The notes below the pieces were generated by a model. The model was not told the origin of the DNA. It searched no databases and saw nothing but the letters and a program-made list of their open reading frames with translations. From Augochlora pura (taxonomy: Eukaryota > Arthropoda > Insecta > Hymenoptera > Halictidae): a stretch of DNA of 64,000 nt. Of the stretch, positions 11,161-24,000 are shown piece after piece. Each line of letters starts with the position of its first letter. Positions within the stretch are counted from its first letter, which is position 1. The translations under genes and the position numbers were made by a program. Location: contig NC_135776.1 of assembly GCF_028453695.1 (NCBI RefSeq), positions 16,190,663 to 16,254,662 on the forward strand, written 5' to 3'.

Positions 11161-11266
11161 TATACAGCAGATCAGTCCCTCCAACATTTACAAAACAAAT
11201 TGAATTCCATTAAACCAATCTTAAAAAAGTTATACCACCTAAAAAATGTCAATTCAATTTCTCTTA

Positions 11267-11596
11267 CTATAAAACAATATACATTAACAGCATTTCGTAC
11301 TCGTCCAACGTCAAATCCTTCACGACGTCCGAGTATCGAAAACCAACGGGTCCAAAAAGATCGCGAAATCCGATCAGACCCACCTGGCGACAGGGTTCCG
11401 ATCGAATACTTTCTGCCAGTGGAGCTCGTGGCACCGAATTGCAAAAGCTTCTACACGAATTAGTAAAGTCCCTTCGGTCGGGTAGTCCGGTGTTAGCGAA
11501 CAGGTGACAGTGACGGCTGTTGGTAGCGGTGCCATTCTCTAGCAGGGTCACCCAAGACTTTTCGCATCGCGGAAGGGAGACTAGGTAATCCTCCAC
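11267..11596 (-). pseudogene. Open frame with coding-like composition, no valid start
   Basis: About 108 codons with codon composition like real coding sequence, including VEDYLVSLPRCEKSW, LFANTGLPDRRDF and GFRYSDVVKDLTLDEYEML. It has no ATG near the beginning, a stop (TGA) just upstream in frame, and no obvious acceptor. CGCCAG|GTGGGT inside it could be a donor. It could be a decayed gene piece, an exon whose acceptor I missed, or chance. Confidence 0.2.
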
Positions 11597-12199
11597 ATAG
11601 TATGCAATTCATTGTTTCGTTCGGCGTCTCGGGGATCCCGTTGCTGATAGACCGACGTGCGAAACCGATCCTGCCTGACGTCTCCGCGAATGATCCAGCA
11701 GCGGCGATGCCTTGCCCTAAGTTAGATCCCGGCGGCGTTCTCCCATTCGGAAACTGATTGCTTCACGATCACAAGTTACAAGACTCTTAACGACAACATG
11801 CTTACAATCGGGGGACAAAACAATGAATTTCCATAGTATGTATCTGACACCCGACGACAACGTGTCTAGGCTTTTACTACGGTCGCGGCGATTCTGGCAA
11901 CGCGGAGGGATGAGCACGGCGACGCCGACCGCGCGCCACGAGGCCAGACGCCGTGATCCTTCACCGTGGCTAGTTGCGCCAAGCATTTCAGAGGTGTCTT
12001 GGCCTCGCGGATCGCGGCGGTGTAGCTCGGCGCGTTTCTCTGGTACGCGATGATCGTTAACCCTTTCGCTGCGGCAGGTCCGTCCGCCGAAGCACCGTCG
12101 CTAAACGAAAACTCGCGGCATTTCGTGCTCGAAGTTAATGGCGCAACACGTTTTGATGTCGTTGCAACAACAAACAGTTTTAAGAATATTTAAGATGCT

Positions 12200-12374
12200 T
12201 TAACCCTTTGCATTCCTATGTCGAGTGTGACTCGACATTAGTTTTCATCTCAGGAGCTCCATCGTCGAGTCCCAGTCGACATTATTTCACGTCCAAATAT
12301 CAAATGAAATACTTAAAAGCGTTGGGAGCTGCTTGTAACGAAATTGAAATCAAATTCAGAGTGCAAAGGGTTAA
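12200..12374 (+). mobile_element. TTAA-flanked miniature inverted-repeat element (piggyBac-like), copy 1
   Basis: Bounded by TTAA at both ends. The ends are inverted repeats: CCCTTTGCATTC on the left and the complement of CCCTTTGCACTC on the right. It is 175 bp including both TTAA and non-coding. Inside are two further small inverted motifs (GTCGAGTGTGACTCGAC and GTCGAGTCCCAGTCGAC). TTAA duplication and CCC-starting ends are typical of piggyBac-mobilised elements; the family assignment is inferred. Confidence 0.75.
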
Positions 12375-12906
12375 GAAGTGATTAATCCAATGTGCCAATA
12401 AAATTAACAGAAAATGTTCAGCCGACTAGAAAAAATCTTGTCATCTACCACAGACGGCACTTCTTATACTATACACATCATTTCGATGCCGCATATATGC
12501 GACGCTCGGCGCGAAAGGGTCACGAACCATTCGATCGTTCCGAATTCTGGTAAAAAAAGGTCGGCTACGGTGTTCGATGTTTGCCAGAATCGTCGCATTG
12601 GACAACACTCGATAGAGAGAGACAGAGAAAGAGACTCTTGGTGCTTCTATCGAATCTCGAATGCAGATCAGAGGAGGGTGCAAAAGAGGCTCAAGTGTAA
12701 CCAAAAAACATAATCAACGAAATAAACAAAGTAACGAATCAAAAATGCAGTCTGTGTGTTCCTTCTTTCTCTTCCATTTTGTGTGTGTCTGTCACCACGT
12801 GCGCCGTGCGCCCCCCGTAAACCGATACCAAAGAGAGAGAGAAAAAAAAAAAAAGAACCGGCCAGCAGTGGTCTAGAGTCTGCGATCTAGCGGCGAACGA
12901 CTCTGT
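12375..12906. other. Region without a recognisable gene
   Basis: Several short overlapping open frames, none with a recognisable domain. Confidence 0.4.
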
Positions 12907-13022
12907 GCGTCTCGAGGTGTACGTGCGTGCGCGCGCGCAGATTTCTGTGTGTGAGTGTGTGTACGTGTGCGTGTGATCGCGTGGTGTGTTTGTGTGTGTG
13001 TGGTTACGTGTGCGCGCGCGAG
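12907..13022 (+). repeat. Alternating purine-pyrimidine (GT/GC) tract
   Basis: About 115 bp dominated by GTGTGT, GCGCGC and TACGTGTGCG, a composition able to adopt Z-DNA. Confidence 0.75.
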
Positions 13023-14495
13023 CGTCTCCATTGATTGTTCCATTGGTGATAGAATCGAGTCGAGTGAGTCGGTTTTAGTCGTGAGAGTGTGGGTGAGTCG
13101 GCGCATGCGAGATTTTATTAAACGTGCACTCAGCCATTACCAGACTATGGGGAGACCCATACGCCTCCTGACCGATCGACCGACGATTTCGCAATTAAAA
13201 TTATCCGAACGTCTTTTTAATAAAAAGTTACTCAGCTTCGAAGCTGAGGAGAAGCTCTCGTCGATCCATCGATCAAGATCACCTCTGACAAGGAGTCAAC
13301 GTATGAAGCATGCGACGTGCTCGCGATTCACTCTTGACAGGTCCTTGACACCGCGGCGAATGCAGTCTTTGCCACGTGTTTTCCTCCATAGGAATTACTA
13401 AGGTAATTGCAGTCATGTAACGCAGTAGGTAAACGGACACCCGCGTCATCTATCAGAAAACAGCTCGATCGTACGCAAAACTTTCCATTGAATCCGTGGC
13501 GTGAACGAACCAGTCACGTGACATAGACAGCTTATAAACCGGACAGGGTCCAAGGAATCGTCAAGAGGAAGCGTCGTGACCAGCGTGCGGAGATCGTACG
13601 ACCGATAAGACCTTTAAAAGGGAGTCGCGTATATCTAATGGTTCTAAACCAGAGCTGAGCAAGTATAGCAACAATTGGCGCTCGGTCGAGCAGCCCCGGC
13701 GATGGGTCAGGTTACGGGGCCCGATGGGCGCCTTACCCGAACCACATAGCGGGGATGGACCGAAACGAGCAGCCGATATCCGTGAGCAATGCCCAGCTCG
13801 AAATGGAATAAAAATAGAGGATCGAACGGGTAGATCGTAAGCGGTTCGGTACCAGTGCTAGCTACCTAAGCAGGCGGGATTATAAACGGAAGCACTCGAG
13901 AGCTTGATACTAGTAATGAGCGAAAGTAAATAATAATAATAATAATAATAATAATAAGTACCAGTAGAAAGACATTAATCGAAACGTAAGAGAAGAAGAA
14001 AACTAATACGGAAACGAAAGTAAAGTAAAGTAGAAGAGGCGGGTAGAGATTATAGGTGAGGTAGAAGTGACGTGATTACCGATGCACACAACACGCGCTA
14101 TTGCTCACCAATTGGGCGCAGTACGGCACCTGCAAGGATACCCATCGTTAGGCTATTAGGTTAGTCGTCTCACGGGCAATGTGGCGGGGTTAAAATTTCA
14201 CAAGAAATGGTTAACGATTATTGGCATTCGATTTCGCTATTCTGTGTTGCTCAGCGTTGCTCAGCACATCAGCCTATCCCCGCACGTCCATCCGTTCATA
14301 GGCGATACCCTGGCTCTATTCTCCCCCCGGCGGTTTTTTATATTGATCTCGCGAGGCTCGATGCAAAACTGAACGGATCGACGGGATCGAGGGTAAGCGA
14401 CACGATCGGTCGCTAAAGAGATCGGGTCAACTGTGTACTGAACACGATCCATGCAGGGCCGACCCGAAGCAATTAAAGTCTCGTTGATCGAGGAA
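13023..14495. other. Region without a recognisable gene
   Basis: Contains an (AAT)n run at about 13,929-13,957. A frame at 12,955-13,401 is open on the plus strand but its first part is the GT/GC tract and it shows no domain. Confidence 0.4.
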
Positions 14496-14908
14496 GAGAT
14501 CCAGACTCCGAAAATCTGAACTCTGAAAATTTAGACTCTGAAAATCTAGACTTCAAAGTCTAGGCTCCGAGGATCTAGGCCCTGAAAATCTAGACTTCTA
14601 GGATCTAGAGTCCCAAGATCTAGGCTCTGAAGATCTAGACTCCGAGAATCTAGAGTTTCAAGATCTAGGCTCTGAAGATCTAGACTTTGAAAAAGACTTC
14701 GAAGGTCTAGACTCCGAAGATTTAGACTAAAGATCTAGACTTTGAAGATCTAGAATCTGAAGATCTAGTCTCCGAAAATCTTAGACTTCGAAAATCTAGA
14801 CTTCCAAGGACCTAAACTCCAAAGATCTAAACTCCAAAGATCCAGACTCCAAAGATCTAGACTCCAAAATTCTAGACTCCCAAGGATCTAACCTCCAAAG
14901 ATCTAGAC
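14496..14908 (+). repeat. 15-bp minisatellite, about 27 degenerate copies
   Basis: Unit AGATCTAGACTCCAA (variants GAAAATCTAGACTCC and so on) repeated with period 15 and some indels over 413 bp. Although 15 is a multiple of three, indels and ATCTAG-derived stops interrupt every frame. Confidence 0.92.
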
Positions 14909-15228
14909 GCGTGTCAATCGACTGTTCTCTCTAATCGCGGCAGTGTTCGATCGTCTTTTCGAACCGTACCAGGACTTCCGTGGATTCGAGGTTCGGTTCG
15001 AGATTCGGGATTATGGGCGCTAGAATGATTCAACTCTGACTAAGTTATTAGCACCTGGTCACGTACAGCGAGGATCAAACAGAAATGTATTACGATCGAC
15101 AAACCAATTGTTACTACAAACATAATCATAACGATGTTACTCTCCGTTTTGGCTACTTGTTAGAAAGGTGTTAATATAGATATATATATATACTTTGATC
15201 ACTGGCTAGACATGCAGAATGTATGTAT
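14909..15228. other. Region without a recognisable gene
   Basis: No gene or clear element, apart from a short TATA repeat near 15,180. Confidence 0.4.
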
Positions 15229-15516
15229 ACAGGGTGTTCCAAAAGTCACTCGCAATCGCGAGAGATGGGAACATTTGAAGCAACTTTCTCCTTTACAACA
15301 ATTTTCTTCGCGGCGTCGTTGACGAGTTATTAGCGAGAGATACTGGCCCGAGCTGATTGGCTCGATCGCTTCGCGTCAGCGATACTCGCGTCTTATTGGT
15401 CACTGTTTTTCGTTAATAACTCGTTAACGACGTCGCGGAGAAGATTGTTGTAAAGGAGAAAGTTGCTAGAATCTATCTCAGTTTTTCAATTTCGAGTGAC
15501 ATTCGGGACACCTGTG
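15229..15516 (+). mobile_element. Palindromic inverted-repeat element (ACAGGGTGTCC family), copy 1
   Basis: Ends ACAGGGTGTTCC on the left and GGGACACCTGT on the right, which are mutually inverted. Inside, about 54-bp arms starting AGCAACTTTCTCCTTTACAA and ending ACGAGTTATTA are present in both orientations with only a few mismatches. Non-coding. Related copies at 25,220-25,540 and 35,760-36,391 share the core GTTATTAACGAAAAACA. Confidence 0.85.
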
Positions 15517-16186
15517 CATACGGTGTCGACTCGGGCTACCTTCGTCTTTCCTCGTTGTAAGGCTAAGAGTTAAACGAACACTGCCGCGTGCGAGGCAGCC
15601 AATCAAAAATATTACACATATCTAATCGAAGGCTAACTTAGGGACGCCCCTGGACAGGTCTTGGACGCTGGTGTCGCGCGATAGAGATTTTGGAGTAATT
15701 TACAAGTGGTGATTACAGCTTAAGGTCGCATAATGACAAGACTAGCACGACGCAACGGTAGCTAACGCCGAGAGAACCGGGCCCTCAACAATCAACTACG
15801 GAGTCTCGGGCAACGCAAGTTGATTGTTCAGAGTCTGATATAATGCTTGTTTCGAATGATCCGATACGTTCTTTCAGTGTCTGAGCCGATACTAATTAGC
15901 AGACTGTGGATCCTATTAATCTAGAAGAGAAAGGGCCTGTTGACGGTCCATGCAAAATGGATTCTCATTAAGCCTAAATTCGATGGATCGAACGGTGAAT
16001 GGGATTTCTCTCGGCGCGTTATAGATCAGATCATAGCGTTTAGCTTTGCACAGTTGACTCGAGTAGTACACACCGCAGAAATGAATGGCATACTAGAAAC
16101 AAAGTACAATCAGTATATAGGTACCTTGTATTATACGAGGGTTACCTACTGACACGGCAAATTAAACAAGAGCGATAAAAATGGAT

Positions 16187-16223
<37 letters not shown>

Positions 16224-17198
16224 AAACGAAAAGGTATATGCTAGTGTGTGTGACTTTAGAACACGTGGCAGACCAAAATTAATCCGGTAATCTTCCTCGC
16301 GACGTATCCGCTGATTTCTCGAAGTCTGGAGAAAGCTGAACGTGATTACCGAGTATTCAAAATAAATGTAGAACAGCAGCGGGACATGCCGGCACTTTTA
16401 CAAGCGACTCTCAAATAGATTAGTCTGCGCAAACGATAATTATACTGTACATTGACGCGAAGCGTTCGGATCCGTGTTCCGAGAGATATCTCGTCTTTGA
16501 TCACCGTCGACGGATCTTCGAATTTTTTCGAGTGTAGACACACCATGGTATTTACACAGAATATTTATGAAACTGTACATGCACCGAAGAAAAGCGATAT
16601 CAAACTGAGCGATCTGATTAATTGCACGGAAAGCACGTAACAAGAGAGAAAATAGATAGGCGGAGATATAGTAGAACAATGAATACGCAATAGTTAATCT
16701 GCCACGTGTGTAGTGTAATATATATATATATATATCATAATGTATTTTGAATGGACGCCTGCCGCACAGCAACTGCTCGTATCTCGACAGAATCAATAAT
16801 GAGCGCAACTGATTAGACACATGACAGATCCACGTCTAACTTATAAGGCGACATTTACGTTTCATTTACTGACCTTGAGCTCTTGATTTCGCGCGAAAAG
16901 GGAGCGGGGTCGAGGAAAATCATGGCCAAGACGTTCTCTAAAGGACTAACCCCCTTCGTTCCAGACCCTCTCTATATCATAGTGAAAAATCATTGTTCTA
17001 TAATAAAGTGAATACTTAAAAGAATCAGAGATCGTTGCTTTCTCGATTTTAAACCGAATTTTATTCGCTAATGGAGAAATAGAATCTATGGAAAACTATG
17101 ATCGAAACGGACAGAAATACTTTAGGACTGGTCTGGCACGGTAAGCCGGCAGAGACAGCAAGCGCAACCTGGCAGAAGCTAAGTGGTAGGCGTTACTC
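15517..17198. other. Region below NELL without a recognisable gene; possible 3' UTR
   Basis: Holds an (AG)n run at 16,188-16,219 and short open frames with no domain, apart from candidate terminal exon A at 17,124-17,183. If NELL ends near 17.1 or 17.7 kb its 3' UTR would lie here, but I could not fix a polyadenylation site. Confidence 0.35.
17124..17183 (-). CDS. Candidate NELL terminal exon (option A)
   Basis: After a weak acceptor (TACCACTTAG) a phase-0 frame reads LLPGCACCLCRLTVPDQS then a stop. It holds the CC-x-C look expected at the NELL C-terminus and lies only about 0.6 kb below exon 12. The polypyrimidine tract is poor and it sits right beside an inverted-repeat element (17,199-17,490), so this may be chance. 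It competes with option B at 10,123-10,191. Confidence 0.15.
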
Positions 17199-17490
17199 AA
17201 CGCTTTACCGACCGGTAGCTTATACATTGCCTTTTCAATATTATTATATTATTTTATAATATTATTATACATCGGTTTTTCATATTCGATAATTTGTTAT
17301 CTATTACTGAAGTAATAGAGCTAGATCGTATCACCGTAAGTTTCGATATTATTATATCATTTTTTAAATATTAGATAACTTTCGCAATGAATAAAATAAA
17401 TAAAATAGATATATATGTATATAAATATATATTAATTACCCTAAAATGAGATAAATATATACGGTCGAAAGTCCGGTCGGTAAAGCGTTA
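17199..17490 (+). mobile_element. Inverted-repeat element with CTTTACCGACCGG ends, copy 1
   Basis: Left end AACGCTTTACCGACCGG, right end its exact complement. The interior is AT-rich (ATTATTATATCATTTTTTAA) and non-coding, 292 bp. Two more copies lie at 20,964-21,466 and 60,205-60,480. Confidence 0.85.
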
Positions 17491-17790
17491 AGGTACTGGA
17501 ATCGCTAGATGACGCGCGAAGACTGTCATGGCAGCGTCCACTGTGGACTGCAACCCTTTGGTCGCACCCTCTAAGTAGCTACGACTCGTGAATGATCTAC
17601 TTGATGGTTCGTTAACAAGATGACCCGCGTCATGGGCGTACTCTACACCATCCGGGCCATCGATTTTCCTCGACTGCTCGCTCCTCTTCTCCCACGAACC
17701 CCCCTATCCTATCCTGCGGGCCTTGTACGGATAAAGGACCGACGATTTCTTCGGTCCTTCGTTGTGTTCGTGGCCGGACATCTTCCTTAC

Positions 17791-18033
17791 CTTGCACTCG
17801 CACGTGGTGCATTTGTCATGGGGGTCCTGCCAGGAGCTGCCGCTGTCGTGGATGATCCCGGAGTAGCTGCAGGGCCTGGGTCGTGTCAGGACCGAGAGGG
17901 TGGTGTTGTTCCCGGGGGGCTCCCTCGCGCAAGGATCATCCTCGCAACGGGGGCAACAGTCACCGTCCTCGGTGACCGGGTTCGAACAGGTCACCGGCGG
18001 ACATTCCATTTGCCAACAGTCTATTTCGCCGTA
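17791..18033 (-). CDS. NELL: NELL exon 12: fourth VWC domain
   Basis: Acceptor CAATTGTTCACAG then TACGGC; 81 codons in phase 0. YGEIDCWQMECPPVTCSNPV, DGDCCPRCEDDPC and DKCTTCECK follow the last VWC region of NELL (family: GEVDCWPLTCPNLSC, CCPRCVSDPC, CTTCKCK). It ends at AAG|GTAAGG. If that donor were skipped the frame would run to a stop at 17,704-17,706. In vertebrates about a dozen further residues with a CC and a C follow. Confidence 0.92.
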
Positions 18034-21000
18034 CTGTGAACAATTGATCGATTACCTCCCTTCTGTACCCTCCGTGTCTAGACCATCTCGTCGCGTTGCC
18101 GCAGCTACTCGCAACGTAATCTACTAGACGATCGGCAACTACGCCGGTCTGGTTGTCGTCATTACCAGGCATTCGCAGGTCTGGCACTGGTATATCCATC
18201 GCTCGCCGCTCCTGAAGACCAGGTGATGGAGCTCCTGGTGCCTGCAAGAGGCTGCGGGGTCGCACTGGGGGCAACACTTGTCCCTGCGGCTTCCCGGTGC
18301 GCTGCAGTCGCAGACGGGGTCTCTGCACGTGATCACGCCGTCCTTGCACGTGCACCTCCTGCAAGGGTTCCCAGCCGGCGCCAAGGTTTCGCCGTTCTCC
18401 ACTTCTCTCTCCTCGAACCAGCAACCTGGACAATTTTTGTAATCGTGAAGTTCATTGCCTGGGTCGTTCGTCGACATTTAAATATTTGTTTTTGGACGCG
18501 TACTGAGCCTGCACTCCTCCGCGGTGTGATTGTCCTCCTGCAGGGGGCAGATGCACTCGTAACCTCCCTCCGTGTTCGTGCACTTCGCGCTCGGGTGGCA
18601 CGTGTGCCTCCTCTCGATCGTCTGGTCGTTGCACTCGTCGATGTCCAGGCACTGTGTGCCCTGGGTGCTGTCGTGAAGGGCGCTCCTGTAGCCGGGCTTG
18701 CAGCGGCAGTAATACCAACCGGGCATGTTGAAGCACGTCGACGACTGATGGCATCGGTGAAGGTCGCTAGCGCACTCGTCGAGATCGAGCTCGCAACTGT
18801 TACCGATGTAGCCGCGTCGGCAGGAACACCTGCCCGGCGCCACGCACTCGCCACCGTTCTGGCAAGTCTGATTGCAGACAGCTAGAACGTGGAAGAAACA
18901 AGATTTATCAGTAAGCACGTCTCTCTAGGCTGTCATCTTTGATTACACGTCGCTCAATAGAGTATTCGATCTCAAACATTGGCCGGAAATCGGTTTAGCT
19001 GTGAACCGAGCATTAAACCTACCACCTAAGGACAAACGACTGGTTTCGCTTTTATAATCATTGATGTTGTAGAGATATTTTTATTAAAAACCATTGAACG
19101 CATCACTCTATTAGGGCACGCATTGTTATAGGAATTGTGCGACATTTAAATAAACTCCATCTTGTAATTTTTATTAAAGTAAGCAATAATTTACTATCTA
19201 TTGAATAGCACACTCTACATTGTCTGGATTCGAACGATAAGTGATATTATAAAATTGCTAACAACATAAATAACACTGTTAACATTCAAACAATTCGTGT
19301 GAAATTTGATTATACTTCAAACGACTCTTAATGTATGTTCTGATGTCATTAAAAATCAATAGCATAGTTTTCCCACGACGGTAGAAAAGGAAAATATTTG
19401 CGTCGGAGAAAAAGAACATGAACAGACAATATTATTTACCCTCTTTGGCAAAATTATAACACATAATTCCATTGTTTAATTCAGAAGTAGTATTACAAGA
19501 AACGTGTGAAATCAGTCTGGCCAGCGTTTGAGGCGACGAATGCTCCACTGTGTGTTTTGACACTGTTCTGGAAAATTTGCTGACGTTCGAGACGAAGAAA
19601 ATCAGATACTGTACGTTTGCAGGTGTAACCGTCGCCGGTGTAGCCCTCCTTGCATACGCAGTAATAGCTGCCGGCGGTGTTGACGCAGGTCGCGTGCTCG
19701 TCGCAGGCGTGATGACCGGTTGCGCACTCGTCCAGCTCGGCGCAGTTGAACTTGTCGACTCTGTGGTAACCCGGAAGACACTCGCACGTGTAGGAGCCGA
19801 TCACGTTCACGCACTTCGTGTTGGCGTTGCAGTGATGACCCTCGGAACCTCCTTGCTGCGCGCACTCGTCCACATCTGCTGATGCAGAAATGTCGGTCAT
19901 ATCTGGTGGACCAGGCTTGGCGGTCAAAGTACCGTGCGTTCGCCAGAACAAAGCTGCGCTTCTGCTGGCTCTTCTACGATCGTAGGTAGCAATCGACCAT
20001 TGGCCAAAACGAGTATCAAGACTATGTCGTTGATATAGAATATATTATAGTATTGGTATTATATAGTGTTGATATTCGTCTTGAGCACTAGCTGATTGCT
20101 GTTAGTTTGCTGTTTCTCCTATAATCGCAGGTAGTAATCAGCTATTGGTCAAGAAGAATATCTATATCTATATAGAAGAAAGAGCAGACTGCAGCAGAAG
20201 TGGGAGTATCATACGAATCTCAACGATATAGTATTCACATTCGACCCTGTTTTCGGTCAATAGTTCAACCTGCGAGCATAAAAGACCCTGCAGCAGAATT
20301 GGGAACTCGAACATGTTTCCTCTTCTCGCGAACGCACGGTGCATAGTCGCGGATGATTCTAGTAATCGGCGGCTGACAAAAAAGTCGTTAACATCGAGGA
20401 AACCATTGAGAACAGAGGAACTAAAGTCCCGCCGCTCGATGACTACAATCATCCGTGGTGGTTGACAGTACGATTCCAGAATCGAAGAACGACACCGCCC
20501 GGTAGCACGGTCACGTTCTCCACGTGTTAACACATCGTCCTTTAAATATTTCACGCGGCCGGGTCGATCGGAAATTGCACATGTCCGAGCAGGAATTTCC
20601 CATCGACCCGGTACGGCGCGGCGCGGCGAAGCTCGCGCTTCCAGCAGGACGACGAAGGTTAATACGATATACCGTAAGTTAGGAAAAGCATTAGATACCG
20701 TGACAGTTATGACCATCCCCCTGGAAACCGATATCGCAGTGGCAGGCGTAGGTGGTCTGGAGGTTCAGGCAGGACGCGTTAGCATGACACTTGTGGCCCT
20801 TCGCGCAGTAGTCCACCCCTGGTTAAATTTGGTTAGCCAGGCAGATGAAGAGACGGTTAGAACATTCGATTAGCGTGCTTCGGTACGGTCGGGACAACGC
20901 CCGTCGGGGAATTGGATCGTTCACGGTTGGTTTCGCGTTAATCGGACATGCTAATGTTTATTAAACACTCTACCGACCGGCGGTCTCCGTATCGGCTTTT

Positions 21001-24000
21001 TACCTCGATCGGTAGCCTGCGAAGCGGTCATGCCAATTTCTTATCTATTATAGAGAAACAATTGTTAGAATGTACTATCGCAACTTCCAATATTATTATA
21101 TTGATTTCTTTAAATATTAGTGTATGCTTCAATATTATGATATAATTTCTTTAAATATTAGCGTAAGCTCTGATATTGTTATATAACTTTTTAAACATTA
21201 GCATAAGCTCCTTAAGTGAAGACCTTCCGCTATAAAATAAATAGAATAAAAACAGCGACTAGAATTGAACAATGATAATACAATAATCTTCAATATTGTT
21301 GTATAATTTTTTAAATGTTAGATGTCTCTCGCGTAAATTGAATAAAATAAATATAAAATGAGTATCATTCGATACTAACGTTACGAAATAATTTAACGTT
21401 AGCAAATTTAATTGCCTATAACAATAGAAATGTCTACGGTCGAATGACCGACCGGTCGGTAAAGTAGCGATCGCCTGCGCGACGCGACGGTGCAAGTGAA
21501 CCGATTTTAGAGCGTCGCTTTTCCAGCGGAACTTGCTTGTATACTTGCACGTTGTTTGCGATGGCAGCGCGAGCGACCCTCGGCTACGGGTCCCCGGTGA
21601 ACGCGGTTCAGCCGGGACCGTCGCCGAGGGTTCCTCGATGGGTTAATAACATTGTTACATGCGAGTTAAGATGAGGTAGCAAAGGCGACTTGTACAGCAG
21701 CGATCGGAGGATTCTGGGCCCGTCCTGTGCGCGTAACATACCTGGACAGAACTTGCAACACTCCTCGGCCACGCTAATCTGTTCGCTAGGCGGACAAGGC
21801 AGTGGTGGACATCTGGTCTCCGTGTCGAACCTCTGACAGGTGAAACTGCCGTCGAAACAGTCGCACTCGACGCACTGTTTCGGCGAGACTTTTTCACCGT
21901 GGTCATAGATCACACCGCGCAAGTAACATTGCTCTGCGGAGAAACGCGTTAAGACGATGATCCGAATGAACGAAGCTAGCTGGATGGAGATTGTAGATGA
22001 AGGGTCTTACTCAAGCAGATGGGACAGCACTGTCCCGGAGAAAGGACGGGATGCTTGCATGTGACGGGGGCGCAGGGTGTCGGCCTGCACTCGATTTCAC
22101 CGTGGACGCAGGAACACTGCTGGCAGCCCTTCTCCCACGTGGCGCCGTCTTCGTGGACGGTGCCGTTGGCCCTGCAAGACTTTTGGCACTCGCACTCCTC
22201 CACTTTGCTTATTCTGCCCTCTGCAGCGGCTAGCTAAAAGGAAGGATGTCAATGAGTACTGTGAACTTTACGGAGCTCCAGCTGGGCGATGCTCGAGGCG
22301 TGCGAGCACAGTTTTCTCTCGATAAGTGTCTAGAAAATCTCTACGATGATTGCGAAATTTCTATCGCCGCCACTAAGTGCGATCGTTCTTAGGACCAGTA
22401 GAAATTTAACCCTTTGTCTTATAATATTTTATCAGACTCATTATGAGGATTTATAATATACGCCATTACGAGGCTACCAATGTGTACGAAAAGCGTAAAT
22501 TTAATAATAATATGCCAAATATAATACCACTACTGATATATTATATAACAATAATGATAATAATAAATCATCGCGTAAAAAATTATGTTCATTAAATGAA
22601 ACTTGTCATTCGTTATTGATATTGAATTTCTATGCCTGCTTCATTTTTATCAGTGCTTCTATACTTAAGAGTATGTCGCAGCCAAAGGGTTAAATTGAAA
22701 TTAAATCCTACCATCTGTAATTAATATTTAAACATTAATGCCAAGATTGCTGTGTACTAAATGTAATTTTTCTGTATGCCGTAGAAATTGTTCGTTCTTT
22801 TTGAATTTCCATCTTCGGAACACGATAAAAAATCTAGCACTACCATAACTGTCACTAGCCTCACCCGAAATTATATTATAATATATAATTATATAATATC
22901 TAGTAATATTATACGTCTAGTGACAATGATAGTTCATGTTACTTAAACATGAATTTTCCATCGAAAAATATTCGAGTTGCTCGAACTTCGCAAACATTCG
23001 CATAACATATCGTAGGTAGAGCAAAAAGTACTATATCAAGTACTATACGACGCTCTAATTTTAAACGACTTGCTTTATTAGAATGATCGAATATCTCGAG
23101 GAAATCGATACTCGATTCGCCTCGAAACATCGATTATCAATCGATAGAGCAAATGCTGTGCTCGCCCGCCTCTCGAAAATTGAAAAGCATCCCCGAAAGG
23201 TCCACTCACCCTCCGTGTCAGCTCGTTCAGATTATGCATCAGCTGTTCCACCGTGTTTTGTAATATAGAAAATTGACCGCATGTGGGACAGGACGAGTCG
23301 AGCTGCGGACACTGCGAGAGATAGCCATGGGGGCCGGGTATCAGCTTCACGTCCTGCAAAGCACCCTGCGGCGCGAAAATCATGTCAACTTGCCTGGCTC
23401 GAACGACCGACTACGATATCAATGTAAATCGCCGTACCTTGAAGAGAAAGTGTCTGGCGTTTCTCTGTCCCACCCAGAGCTGAAGCTGCGGCAGGGTGAA
23501 GTTGGTGTCAGGTGGTCCAGGCCTGAGCAGTCGCCTGTACAACGGATGGCAGTCGACCAGCAGCTCGACCTGCGAGCCGCTAACGCTCAGGGCGACCCTG
23601 TGCCAGGCCCCGTCTGCCAAACGGAAAGGAAACGCCTCCACGTGGACTGTGCCGTCTCGGCGTGATACGTAGTGAAGTCGAAGCTCGTCTTTGCGACCGC
23701 TGCTCTGCAGCTCCAAATATCTGTCAAACGCAGAAGGAACAACGTTCAGTCGACAAATTTATGGGAATAATTTTAGGGATGTTTGAGGGACTCTCGACAG
23801 AGATGCTATCCTAATTTAATTCGAGTTTAATTCTAATTTAATTCCAACTCAATTCTAATTCTAATTTTCCTTCTCCCAATTTTTCAACCAATTCTGAAGC
23901 AATATAATTTTAGTAAGTATTAGTTTGCTAAATAGAACCAATAAAGAAAGACTTTAATAAACAACTTTATTGGTTAGAACCAATAAAGAAACCGTACTTA

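Noticed and set aside
14490..14910. The 15-bp repeat as a CRISPR-like array or a repeat protein
   Set aside because: No alternation of repeat and unique spacer, and stops or indels in every frame.
16346..16546. MSRCCSTFILNTR as NELL terminal exon
   Set aside because: The CC motif is there but no acceptor gives phase 0 into that frame.
17620..19882. Long plus-strand frames opposite the NELL exons
   Set aside because: Antisense shadows of cysteine-rich EGF and VWC coding sequence.
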